Positions 1-6,315 of a stretch of DNA of 9,056 nt are shown in pieces; position 1 is the stretch's first letter; every line of letters begins with the position of its first letter. The translations under genes were made by a program, and so were the position numbers. The notes beneath the pieces were generated by a model. That model made no database searches. It saw only the letters and a list, made by a program, of their open reading frames with translations, and was not told where the DNA came from. The stretch is from MWDT01 sp035506315 (GTDB lineage: Bacteria; Verrucomicrobiota; Verrucomicrobiia; Opitutales; Opitutaceae). The stretch lies in the NCBI GenBank assembly GCA_035506315.1, contig DATJPQ010000220.1, positions 1-9,056 of the forward strand. The letters run 5' to 3'.

Positions 1-61
1 CCGCCATCCAAGTAAGTTTCCCGGAAGAAGATATGAGCTCGCTAGCAAGCCCGACAGGCTC

Positions 62-1561
62 CTAGGCGGGGGCCTGCTGCGGAGTGCCGGCGGCGACTGG
101 GAACGGCGGAGGGGTATCGCCGCGGTCGTATTCGACTTCGACGGTGAAGTGGAACGTGGAACCGGCGCCGACCTTGCTTTCGACGGAGATGGCGCCGTGC
201 ATGAGCTCGCACAGGCGCCGGCAAATGATGAGCCCGAGACCCGTGCCGCCGCGCCGGCGGGTCGTTGAGGAGTCGACCTGGCTGAAGGGGCGGAAGAGCA
301 GGTTCAATTTCTCGGACGGGATGCCGATGCCGGTATCGGCCACGCTGAAAAAGAGGCGCAGCTTGCGGCGGGTCGTACCGGCCAGGGGCTCGCCCTTGGC
401 ACACCCGAGCGTGATGGTGATGCCGCCATTCTCGGTGAATTTGAGGGCGTTGCCCACGAGATTGACCAGGATCTGGCGAAGGCGCGCCTGGTCGCCATAA
501 ACCAGGGAGGGCACGTCGGGGGCGATGCGGGACACCAGGGTGAGGCCGGTAACCCGCGCTTTTTGCGCGAAGAAGGCGCATACCTCGTCCACGCTCTTGT
601 GCAGGGCAAAGGGCGCATGCTCGATGTCGAGCTTGCCCGCCTCCATCTTCGAGAGGTCGAGGATGTCGTTGATGAGCGATTCGAGCGTGAGCCCGCTCGC
701 CAGGATCATCTGCACATGCTCGCGTTGCTCGGGGCTCAGTTGCGAATCGGCCAGCAGCCGGGCGAAGCCCACGACCCCATTGATGGGTGTGCGAATCTCA
801 TGACTGACGACAGCGAGAAATTCACCCTTGGCATGATCGGCGGCCTCGGCGGCCTCCTTGGCGCGGCGCAGGGTGACCTCGGCCTCTTTGTGGAGCGTGA
901 TATCGTGGCCGACGGCTTGATATTCGATGATGCCGCCCTCGGGGGAGTGAATTTCCCGCACCGTCCATAAAAACCATACTGGTTGGCCCTCCGGCGCGGC
1001 GGTTTCCGCTTCGAACGATATCACTTCGGTTTTGCTGTTGTTCAGCGCGGCCAGCCCACGATCGAAAAAGGGGAAGGGTTGGCCCAGGAGCTCCTGCCGT
1101 TTCTTGCCGAAAAAGTGTTCATAGGCGACGTTGACAAAGCCGATCTTCCCGTCGGCCCGATAACGGCAGATGAGGTCGATCTGGTCTTCGACGATGCCGC
1201 GGTAATTGGCTTCGACCTTCTGCAAGGCCTGGGCCATCCGTTCGATTTTGCGGGCGAGTCCGATGACTTCGTCCGCATCGGTATCCATGCTGGGGGTTTC
1301 CGGCGCCGCCCCTTCATCCGGCAAAGGCTGGGCCTGTTCGCTGAGCGCCCGCAGTCGCTGGTAAAGCGCGTGGTCCCACGCGTAGCCCGCGAGCACGAGC
1401 AGCACGCAACCCGTGATGGCGAGCCCCAGGACCCAGTAGGCCGGCCCGAGACGTTCCCGCAGCTCTTCATCGGCAACGATGACGATCAGCGACAACACCA
1501 AACTGAATGCAAGCGCCAGAATGAGGACGGTCTTGCGGTACAAAGTTTGGGGCCGGTGCAT
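62..1561 (-). CDS. Membrane-anchored PAS-domain sensor histidine kinase
   Basis: This 499-residue protein looks like an inner-membrane sensor kinase that autophosphorylates a histidine and passes the phosphate to a response regulator. Two hydrophobic helices (about residues 12-29 and 41-60) are joined by only about 11 residues, so there is no periplasmic sensor domain. A PAS domain follows (about 121-225), then a short coiled linker and the HisKA dimerisation helix with SHEIRTP (His254). The HATPase domain has an N-box with Asn371 in NLVGNALKF, a G1 box DTGIGIP (409-415), an F-box FRPF (423-426) and a G2 box GGTGLGL (438-444). All catalytic motifs are intact. No receiver domain is fused, and no response regulator lies next to it in the window, so its partner is unknown. 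The start has only a weak AGG upstream. It may be cotranscribed with the hydrolase gene 118 bases upstream. The signal sensed is unknown; PAS could bind a small ligand or cofactor. Confidence 0.93.
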   Translation of the reverse strand: MHRPQTLYRKTVLILALAFSLVLSLIVIVADEELRERLGPAYWVLGLAITGCVLLVLAGYAWDHALYQRLRALSEQAQPLPDEGAAPETPSMDTDADEVIGLARKIERMAQALQKVEANYRGIVEDQIDLICRYRADGKIGFVNVAYEHFFGKKRQELLGQPFPFFDRGLAALNNSKTEVISFEAETAAPEGQPVWFLWTVREIHSPEGGIIEYQAVGHDITLHKEAEVTLRRAKEAAEAADHAKGEFLAVVSHEIRTPINGVVGFARLLADSQLSPEQREHVQMILASGLTLESLINDILDLSKMEAGKLDIEHAPFALHKSVDEVCAFFAQKARVTGLTLVSRIAPDVPSLVYGDQARLRQILVNLVGNALKFTENGGITITLGCAKGEPLAGTTRRKLRLFFSVADTGIGIPSEKLNLLFRPFSQVDSSTTRRRGGTGLGLIICRRLCELMHGAISVESKVGAGSTFHFTVEVEYDRGDTPPPFPVAAGTPQQAPA

Positions 1562-1679
1562 GGTAAGCCTGAACTTCCACGGGAGAGTAATGACGTGAGT
1601 GACGACCTTGTCTAATACAATCTTCCTCGTTTACCGGGCAGAACCTCGGCAGATTAGCGAAGATCAGTGGCCACGCCGG

Positions 1680-2507
1680 TTACGGCGCAAAGAAGGGATT
1701 ATGCTTTTTCTCCTGGACCAGCGTGGTCAGGGGCCCATGACCCGGGGCGAGTACCGTGTCCTTGGGCAGCGGGAGGATCTTGTCGAAATTGTTGCGATAT
1801 TGCTCCTGAAAATGCGTGGCGCTGCCGCCCATCGAACTCGCGAAGAGCGCATCGCCCACGATGGCAAGGGGCCAGCTCAAACCGGTGACGAAGTAGGTCG
1901 TCAGGCCTGGCGAATGCCCCGAGGTGAGGATCGTCTTGATCGCGATCTCCTCGCCGAGGTGAAAGTGCGCGTTTTCCTTGAAAACTTTGGCGCCGGGCCA
2001 GCCTGCCGGCTCCCGTTCGCTCGACCAGACTTCCGCCCGGGTCTCCGCGGCGAGGCGCGGAAGATCGGCGACATGGTCCTCGTGCGTGTGGGTCAGAAAG
2101 ACGTAGCGCAGGGTGAGGTCTTCGGCGTGGATCACATCGAGCATGGCCGTGCATGAGGCTCCGGTATCGAAGGCCGCGGCGACCCGCGAGCGCGCGTCCC
2201 ACACCAGATAACTGTTCACCGTCATGTCGCCGTAGGGCGTGTTGAACATCGCAAAGCCGCGCGGGAAGAGCGCGGGCTCCGGATACCAGGCTTGATGAGC
2301 GAGGGCGACGAGTGCGTCGGGACCCAGGCGCAGGTGGCGCGCCACCCGGCGGATCACGTCATCGAGGGCTTTGCCGCCCTGCACCGCCGTGAGGTCGGCC
2401 GGGCTCACGCCGGCCCGGGCGGCGAGTTGCTGGTCGGTGATGCCGAACCCGCGTTGGGCCTTGCCGATGACGTCGGTGAAATTGTCCTCGAGCGGAATAC
2501 GTGGCAT
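1680..2507 (-). CDS. HTH (Cro/CI-like) - metallo-beta-lactamase-fold hydrolase fusion
   Basis: The C-terminal two thirds of this 275-residue protein is a metallo-beta-lactamase fold of the glyoxalase-II-like hydrolase kind. The metal motif THTHEDH supplies His140, His142, Asp144 and His145. Further ligands are His198 in SGHSPG, Asp219 in GDALF and His257 in PGHGPLTT, so a dinuclear metal site looks complete. Residues about 8-70 do not belong to that fold. They read as a Cro/CI-type helix-turn-helix, with QQLAARAGVS as helix 2/turn and a following helix near 35-45. The combination suggests a DNA-binding or protein-docking domain attached to an enzyme. The substrate (thioester, lactone or other) cannot be told from sequence. 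No signal peptide is visible, so it should be cytoplasmic. The ATG start lacks a Shine-Dalgarno sequence. It is divergent from the nucleoid-type gene at 2827 and lies upstream of the histidine kinase gene on the same strand. Confidence 0.85.
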   Translation of the reverse strand: MPRIPLEDNFTDVIGKAQRGFGITDQQLAARAGVSPADLTAVQGGKALDDVIRRVARHLRLGPDALVALAHQAWYPEPALFPRGFAMFNTPYGDMTVNSYLVWDARSRVAAAFDTGASCTAMLDVIHAEDLTLRYVFLTHTHEDHVADLPRLAAETRAEVWSSEREPAGWPGAKVFKENAHFHLGEEIAIKTILTSGHSPGLTTYFVTGLSWPLAIVGDALFASSMGGSATHFQEQYRNNFDKILPLPKDTVLAPGHGPLTTLVQEKKHNPFFAP

Positions 2508-2826
2508 GAAGAGTCAAACCAACGCAGATCGGGGCGGAGGCGCAAGCCCGTTGGCGGATTGCGCGCCGGCGCGCCGGCGTTGGACCGGGCAGCCGGGAGG
2601 CCGGGCGCGGGAACGATTTCGGCCTGCCCCGCGCGGGTGGAGCGCATTATATTGAGTCCGGCCGGGGTCCTTGCCCGGCGGGCCGGCGCCGCCGCCGGCG
2701 GCTATATCATTGTGGAGTAACTTATTGTCGAGGGCAGTTGTCCCGCCATGACCCTTTGATGTATCGCGATGAAATCGCTGTATAATGCTTGCCATCATCT
2801 GATATAGTTCCATTTATAAACGAACT
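2508..2826. other. Divergent 319-base intergenic region
   Basis: No convincing gene is seen here. The left two thirds (about 2520-2700) are extremely GC-rich and include a perfect 16-bp palindrome at 2564-2579. The right part (2700-2826) turns AT-rich and holds promoter-like sequence for the plus-strand gene. On the minus strand a possible -35 TCGACA at 2723-2728 and a TATAGC-like -10 about 19 bases further on could serve the hydrolase gene. That match is weak and would imply a leader of nearly 200 bases. Confidence 0.5.
2756..2786 (+). promoter_or_regulatory. Candidate sigma70-type promoter of the nucleoid-type protein gene
   Basis: A perfect TATAAT lies at 2781-2786. A TTGATG at 2756-2761 matches the -35 consensus at four of six positions, with a 19-base spacer that is longer than ideal. 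Transcription would start near 2793 and give a leader of about 34 bases. The strong -10 and its position just ahead of an ORF support the call; the weak -35 limits it. Confidence 0.5.
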
Positions 2827-2828
2827 AT
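2804..2828. promoter_or_regulatory. Inverted repeat overlapping the start codon (possible operator)
   Basis: The arms ATAGTTC (2804-2810) and GAACTAT (2822-2828) form a perfect 7-bp dyad with an 11-base AT-rich centre. The right arm includes the first two bases of the ATG at 2827. It lies downstream of the expected transcription start. It could be an operator for a dimeric protein, perhaps the encoded protein itself, or an RNA hairpin that masks the start. That role is inference; only the dyad is seen. Confidence 0.4.
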
Positions 2829-3228
2829 GCTCACTGAAAAAATCAAGGAACTCGCAGCAGCCAAGGCCAGGGTGAATGAACTCGAACAGAAGATCGCCGC
2901 GGAGCGCGTCTCCGAACTGGCGGCTCTGCCCGCCAGTTTTGGATTCGAGAGCGTCGCCGCGTTTGTGAAGGCGGTTCGCGCCGCCGCCGGCAGCAAACCC
3001 GTCCGGCGCCGGAAGGCCCGCAAGGCCCGCAAGGCGGCGGGCAGGCCGAAGAAGCAGCAGAAGAAAACCCGCACCCGGGCGAAGATCACCGATGAGACAC
3101 GGGCTGAGGTGAAGAAGCTGGTCGAGGCCAAGAAGACCGGGGCCGAGATTGCCAGGGCGCTCAAGATTTCCCTGCCCAGCGTGCAGAATATCAAGAAAGC
3201 GCTCGGTCTGGTGAAGGCTCGCGCCTGA
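2827..3228 (+). CDS. Small basic nucleoid-type DNA-binding protein (coiled coil, AT-hook-like linker, HTH)
   Basis: This is a 133-residue, lysine-rich protein with three visible parts. Residues 1-31 are a heptad-like helix (KIKELAAAKARVNELEQKI), suited to dimerisation. Residues 58-85 are a highly basic linker with KARKARKA repeats and an AGRPKK core like an AT-hook. Residues 87-127 look like a short resolvase-type helix-turn-helix, with GAEIARALKISLPSVQNI as the turn and recognition helix. The order of N-terminal oligomerisation, basic linker and C-terminal DNA binding recalls H-NS-like nucleoid proteins, but I do not recognise a named family. It likely acts on DNA as a chromatin protein or regulator. 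It is monocistronic, with a TATAAT promoter and start-codon dyad upstream and a strong terminator 30 bases downstream. No Shine-Dalgarno sequence precedes the ATG. Confidence 0.8.
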   Translation: MLTEKIKELAAAKARVNELEQKIAAERVSELAALPASFGFESVAAFVKAVRAAAGSKPVRRRKARKARKAAGRPKKQQKKTRTRAKITDETRAEVKKLVEAKKTGAEIARALKISLPSVQNIKKALGLVKARA

Positions 3229-3257
3229 TCCGATTTCGCAATTTTGCGCATTTACCC

Positions 3258-3285
3258 GCCCCGGCCCTCCCGGCCGGGGCTTTTT
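3258..3285 (+). terminator. Strong intrinsic terminator of the nucleoid-type gene
   Basis: A perfect 9-bp GC stem (GCCCCGGCC at 3258-3266 with GGCCGGGGC at 3272-3280) and a 5-base loop are followed directly by TTTTT (3281-3285). It lies 30 bases after the stop codon. It isolates this gene from the aminotransferase downstream and argues against the TTG at 3284 as that gene's start. Confidence 0.93.
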
Positions 3286-3331
3286 GTTCCCGCTTGCGGC
3301 GCAGCGCACACTGGCGAAGGCTCGCCTCGCC

Positions 3332-4246
3332 ATGTCCGACTTTATTCAGGCCAACACCAACGGGCGGCTGCATTCCGCCCATGAGGCCTCACTCTCGCCC
3401 CTCAATCGCGGCTATTTGTATGGTGACGCGGTCTACGAGGTGTGGCGCACTTATCATGGCGTGATCTTCGCGTGGGAGGAGCATTGGCGGCGCCTGGAGC
3501 GCTCGGCGGCGGCCCTGGCCATGGCGTTGCCGCTGGCCCCGGCGCAGATGTGGGATGAAATCAAACGCACTATTGCGGCCTATTATCGGCAGATAGACCG
3601 CCGCGATCTGGAGGTTTATGTACGCCTGCAGATCACCCGCGGCAGCGGTCCCATCGGACTCGATATAGCATTGGCCGACCGGCCGGAATTCGTCTTGCTC
3701 GTGCAACGCAATCCGGGCTGGTCGGAGACCAAGGCGCGTGACGGACTGCATTTGTCCCTGGCCACGGAGATCCGCCGCAATCCGGCCGACAGTCTCAATC
3801 CCGCGTGGAAAACCGGCAACTACTTGAATAATATAATGGCCTTGCGCGAAGCCCGCGCGCGGGGCGCCGATGAGGTCGTCATCACCAATCATGCCGGCGA
3901 GATCACCGAGGCCGCCGTGTCGAATCTCGGTTTCGTCCAGGGTGGCGAGGTGGTCACCCCGCCCCTGGGCGCCGGTATTCTCGGCGGGATCACGCGCGGT
4001 CTGGTGCTGGAGGAGATTGCCCTCCGGGCGGGATTGCGGGCGCGGGAGACGCCGGTCCGCCCCGCGGACTTCTCACGCTTCGAGGAATGTTTTCTGTTGT
4101 CGACGACCAAGGACATTTCCCCGGTCGCCCGTATCGATGCCACGACATTCCGGGTGGCACCCGATTCGGTGACCGCCCGGCTCAAGGCGGCCTTTGCCGA
4201 CTACACACGGTCTTACGCCGCCGCGCATCCGGAACTGAAAGTCTAG
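3332..4246 (+). CDS. Class IV (fold-type IV) PLP-dependent aminotransferase
   Basis: This 304-residue cytoplasmic enzyme resembles branched-chain or D-amino-acid aminotransferases and 4-amino-4-deoxychorismate lyases, which share one fold. The expected PLP lysine is Lys160 in NPAWKTGNYLNN. Glu193 in GEITEAAVSN sits about 33 residues later, as expected for the residue contacting the pyridine nitrogen. GILGGITRG (215-223) fits the phosphate cup and STTKDISPV (257-265) the C-terminal active-site loop. N-terminal PLNRGYLYGDAVYE (23-36) is also typical. I start at ATG 3332 because homologues begin close to this point. The longer frame opens with a TTG at 3284 inside the terminator's T tract. A weak GAAGG lies about 12 bases upstream. 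The substrate cannot be fixed from the motifs; D-alanine/D-glutamate or branched-chain amino acids are both possible. No clear promoter is seen in the 46 bases after the terminator. Confidence 0.88.
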   Translation: MSDFIQANTNGRLHSAHEASLSPLNRGYLYGDAVYEVWRTYHGVIFAWEEHWRRLERSAAALAMALPLAPAQMWDEIKRTIAAYYRQIDRRDLEVYVRLQITRGSGPIGLDIALADRPEFVLLVQRNPGWSETKARDGLHLSLATEIRRNPADSLNPAWKTGNYLNNIMALREARARGADEVVITNHAGEITEAAVSNLGFVQGGEVVTPPLGAGILGGITRGLVLEEIALRAGLRARETPVRPADFSRFEECFLLSTTKDISPVARIDATTFRVAPDSVTARLKAAFADYTRSYAAAHPELKV

Positions 4247-4275
4247 GAGCCCGTGGCCTTCGCCCACGGGCTCCT
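4245..4275 (+). terminator. 12-bp hairpin overlapping the aminotransferase stop codon
   Basis: The arms 4245-4256 and 4264-4275 pair perfectly over 12 bp around a 7-base loop containing TTCG. The left arm begins inside the TAG stop. There is no T tract after it on either strand, so it may be an inefficient terminator, an RNA 3'-end stabiliser or a pause site rather than a classical terminator. It lies 45 bases before the next start. Confidence 0.5.
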
Positions 4276-4320
4276 CAAATGAAATTGCGCTGCTTCCGCG
4301 GGCTGCTCCACTCTCGGCCG

Positions 4321-5409
4321 ATGCCTGAGAAATTCGTTGTCATCATCGCCGGAGGGCGGGGCGAACGGTTTTGGCCGCAAAGCCGGTTGCGTTGTCCCAA
4401 GCACCTGCTGCCCATCGTCGGCTCCAAGCCCATGCTGGCGCAGACGCTCGACCGGGTGCGCGCGCTGGTGCCGGCGGAGAACACTTTCATCATCACCAGT
4501 GCCCGGCAGGAGCCGGCGGTGCGCACGGTCTGCCCCCAACTGCCGCGCGCCAACATTGTCGCCGAGCCGGTCGGTCGCGACACGGCGCCCGCCGTGGCGC
4601 TGGCGGCGGCGCTGGTGGCCCAACGCGATCCCGAAGGCGTCTTCGCCGTGCTTCCGGCGGATCACGTGATTCACGATACCCGGGCTTATCGGGCCAATTT
4701 GAGTGCCGCATTTGCGGCAGCGGGCGCCGCCGGGGTGATGGTGACGATTGGCATCAAGCCGGAGGAGCCCTCGACCGCGTACGGCTACGTCCAGCGCGGC
4801 ACCAAGTGGCGGAATTTTGGGCGGAAGCCGTTTTATTATGTGCGGCGGTTTGTCGAAAAACCGGGCGCGGACGTGGCCCGGGGCTACCTCGCGTCCGGCG
4901 AGTATTTTTGGAATGCCGGCATGTTCATCTGGAGCGTGCCGGTGGTGCATTCGGCGTTGGGGAAACTCGCCCCGGAGCTGCATGCCGCCTTCGCGCCGGT
5001 GCGCCGGGCGCTCGCCGCGAAGCGCGCGCTCGGTCCCGTGCTCGCCCGGGTGTACCCGGCGTTGAAAAAGATCTCGGTTGACTACGCCCTGCTCGAGAAA
5101 TCGGACAACGTCGTGATGTTGCCGGCGTCGTTCGATTGGGACGATGTCGGGGCGTGGCCCGCGGTCGCGCGGCACTCCGCCCATGACACCCATGGCAATG
5201 TCGTGCGCGGCCGGGCGCTGGTGGAGCAGGGGAGCAACAACCTGGTGATTTCGCAGGGCGAGCACCTGCTGACCGTGGTCGGGGCCGACGACCTCATCGT
5301 GGTACATACGCCAGATGCCACGCTGGTGTGTCCCAAGGACCGCGCGCAGGAAATCAAGGCGTTGCTCAAGCGCGTCGAGGCCACGGCCGGCGGCCAGCGG
5401 TGGTTGTGA
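4321..5409 (+). CDS. manC: Mannose-1-phosphate guanylyltransferase (monofunctional)
   Basis: This 362-residue nucleotidyltransferase should make GDP-mannose from mannose-1-phosphate and GTP, the donor for mannose, fucose and related sugars in surface glycans. The signature AGGRGERFWPQSR (10-22) binds the nucleotide. KHLLPIVG (27-34), AEPVGRDTAPA (81-91), LPADHVI (111-117), FVEKP (177-181), NAGMFIW (198-204), SVDYALLEK (252-260) and FDWDDVGAW (271-279) are all hallmarks of bacterial GDP-mannose pyrophosphorylases. The length fits a monofunctional enzyme, with no C-terminal phosphomannose-isomerase cupin as in AlgA-type proteins. The start at 4321 puts the signature at the usual distance from the N-terminus. 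An in-frame ATG at 4279 would add 14 residues (MKLRCFRGLLHSRP) and cannot be excluded. No Shine-Dalgarno sequence precedes either. No other sugar-nucleotide genes are nearby. Confidence 0.92.
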   Translation: MPEKFVVIIAGGRGERFWPQSRLRCPKHLLPIVGSKPMLAQTLDRVRALVPAENTFIITSARQEPAVRTVCPQLPRANIVAEPVGRDTAPAVALAAALVAQRDPEGVFAVLPADHVIHDTRAYRANLSAAFAAAGAAGVMVTIGIKPEEPSTAYGYVQRGTKWRNFGRKPFYYVRRFVEKPGADVARGYLASGEYFWNAGMFIWSVPVVHSALGKLAPELHAAFAPVRRALAAKRALGPVLARVYPALKKISVDYALLEKSDNVVMLPASFDWDDVGAWPAVARHSAHDTHGNVVRGRALVEQGSNNLVISQGEHLLTVVGADDLIVVHTPDATLVCPKDRAQEIKALLKRVEATAGGQRWL

Positions 5410-5443
5410 GCCATGCGCAGGGCGAAACACGCGGGCGGCCTTC

Positions 5444-5512
5444 CTGTAGCGGCGGTCTATGACCGCCGACGAGAGGAAAATCCATTTCGGCGGTCATAGA
5501 CCGCCGCTACAG
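5444..5512. repeat. BIME-like inverted pair of GTAG-type REP hairpins
   Basis: Two 26-base arms (5444-5469 and 5487-5512) are perfect reverse complements around a 17-base spacer. Each arm holds its own hairpin: the tetranucleotide GTAG (5446-5449), then CGGCGGTC, a TAT loop and GACCGCCG (5450-5468). The right copy mirrors this and ends in CTAC (5507-5510). GTAG followed by a hairpin is the known form of REP sequences mobilised by RAYT transposases, and a head-to-head pair is a BIME. It fills most of the gap between manC and ruvX and ends three bases before the ruvX ATG. Confidence 0.85.
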
Positions 5513-5515
5513 ATC

Positions 5516-5944
5516 ATGCGCTGTCTGGGCATCGATTACGGCACGAAACGCATCGGCCTCGCGGGCGGCGACGAACTGGGCCTGGCCACGCCGCTGCCGG
5601 CGTTGGTCGAGGCTGAGCCGCAAAAACGCTGGGCGGCGCTGGCCGGCGTCATCCGCCAGCGGCGCATCACCGATCTGGTGCTCGGTTATCCGTACAACAT
5701 GGACGGCTCGGTGGGGCCGAAGGCGAAGGAGGTGGACGCCTTTGCCGAACGGCTGCGGGCGGAATTCGGCCTGCCGGTGCACCTGGTGGACGAGCGCCTC
5801 ACGAGCTACGAAGCCGAGGCGGCGGTGCCGAAGACGCAACGCCGGGCGGTGCGCGCGAGCGGCCTCGTCGATTCCCGTGCGGCGGCGATCATCCTGCAGG
5901 ATTTCCTGAACCAAAGACTGCCGCCCGCCTTGCCGCCGGAATAG
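5516..5944 (+). CDS. ruvX: RuvX/YqgF family: pre-16S rRNA nuclease / putative Holliday junction resolvase
   Basis: This 142-residue RNase H-like protein has the usual family length. GIDYGTKRIGLA (5-16) carries the first acidic residue, Asp7. LVLGYPYNMDGSVGPKA (54-70), VDERLTSYEAEA (91-102, Glu93) and VDSRAAAIILQDFL (118-131, Asp119) complete the acidic site. In E. coli the homologue YqgF is needed for 16S rRNA 5'-end maturation, and the family is also annotated as a Holliday junction resolvase; it acts in the cytoplasm. I chose ATG 5516 because the family begins right before GIDxG. A frame opening at ATG 5459 would add 19 residues encoded by the REP pair, probably not native. The REP hairpin leaves no room for a Shine-Dalgarno sequence. 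The gene follows manC by 106 bases and converges on the HAD phosphatase. Confidence 0.93.
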   Translation: MRCLGIDYGTKRIGLAGGDELGLATPLPALVEAEPQKRWAALAGVIRQRRITDLVLGYPYNMDGSVGPKAKEVDAFAERLRAEFGLPVHLVDERLTSYEAEAAVPKTQRRAVRASGLVDSRAAAIILQDFLNQRLPPALPPE

Positions 5945-5968
5945 CAGCCAGGCACGGAAGGGATTGAC

Positions 5969-6173
5969 CACGGATCACACGGATGGGCACGGATTCGGAT
6001 TTTTCCCACGAATCACACGAATGGGCACGAATGAGGATTTGGAACCCGGAATTCTGATTTTTCCGCGGATTTCGCTGATGATCGCGGATCAGATCATCGA
6101 AACGAGTTCGCCCACGGAACACACGGAAGACACGGAAGGATTTTTAACCGCAGATTTCGCAGATAACGCAGAT
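5969..6173 (+). repeat. Five plus-oriented triad elements (three 7-mers at 9/10-base period)
   Basis: Each element is a 7-mer repeated three times with 2-3-base spacers. Starts and cores are: 5969/5978/5988 CACGGAT; 6007/6016/6026 CACGAAT; 6064/6073/6083 CGCGGAT (middle copy CGCTGAT); 6113/6122/6131 CACGGAA; 6149/6158/6167 CGCAGAT. The period is 9 then 10 in the first three and 9 then 9 in the last two. The 7-mer is uniform within an element but differs between elements. A GATTTTT header comes just before the second, third and fifth elements. I have met similar strings as dispersed intergenic repeats in several phyla but know no name or function. Confidence 0.85.
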
Positions 6174-6190
6174 ATGGGTATCGGGATCGG

Positions 6191-6223
6191 AACCCAAAAC
6201 CCAAACCTCAGGATCCCAAACCC
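6191..6223 (-). other. Possible G-quadruplex between opposed triad groups
   Basis: The minus strand carries four GGG tracts (complements of 6221-6223, 6215-6217, 6200-6202 and 6193-6195) with loops of 3, 12 and 4 bases. The telomere-like spacing fits an intramolecular two- or three-layer quadruplex, weakened by the 12-base loop. This is a sequence pattern only. Confidence 0.35.
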
Positions 6224-6227
6224 AGCT

Positions 6228-6315
6228 CTCAGCGCTCTCTGCGGCCTCCTGCAAAAATTCAGGGTCCGGTCCGTAACCCAAAACTCATTTCTCCGCGTCC
6301 TCTGCGGCCTCCTGT
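6228..6315 (-). repeat. Two minus-oriented triad elements
   Basis: Read on the minus strand, 6315-6291 is ACAGGAG, CGCAGAG, CGCGGAG and 6252-6228 is GCAGGAG, CGCAGAG, CGCTGAG, all at an exact 9-base period. Each is preceded on that strand by TTTTT (complements of 6316-6320 and 6253-6257). They therefore share the header-plus-three-7-mers design of the five plus-oriented elements but face them. The first two 7-mers and the GC spacer between them are nearly identical in the two copies. Confidence 0.75.

Noticed and set aside
983..1615. Plus-strand open frame opposite the N-terminal half of the histidine kinase
   Set aside because: The kinase frame has membrane helices and a PAS domain at this position; the antisense frame has no recognisable feature.
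62..2507. A two-component system formed by the kinase and the HTH protein
   Set aside because: The HTH protein has no receiver domain; its other domain is a metallo-hydrolase. Adjacency alone does not support a phosphorelay.
2564..2579. Perfect 16-bp palindrome CGCCGGCGCGCCGGCG as a regulatory site
   Set aside because: It sits in very GC-rich sequence made of CG/GC steps, where such palindromes arise easily; it is far from both starts and has no promoter beside it.
3284..3331. TTG at 3284 as the aminotransferase start
   Set aside because: It lies in the T tract of the upstream intrinsic terminator and would add 16 residues (MFPLAAQRTLAKARLA) that homologues lack; ATG 3332 fits the family.
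4243..5430. Minus-strand open frame of 395 codons opposite manC
   Set aside because: The plus strand here encodes a guanylyltransferase with every family motif. The antisense product is rich in His, Arg and Gly, as expected for a GC-rich shadow frame.
5969..6173. CRISPR array
   Set aside because: Repeats are 7 bases at 9-10-base period with 2-3-base gaps and differ between groups; there are no spacer-sized unique segments and no cas genes.
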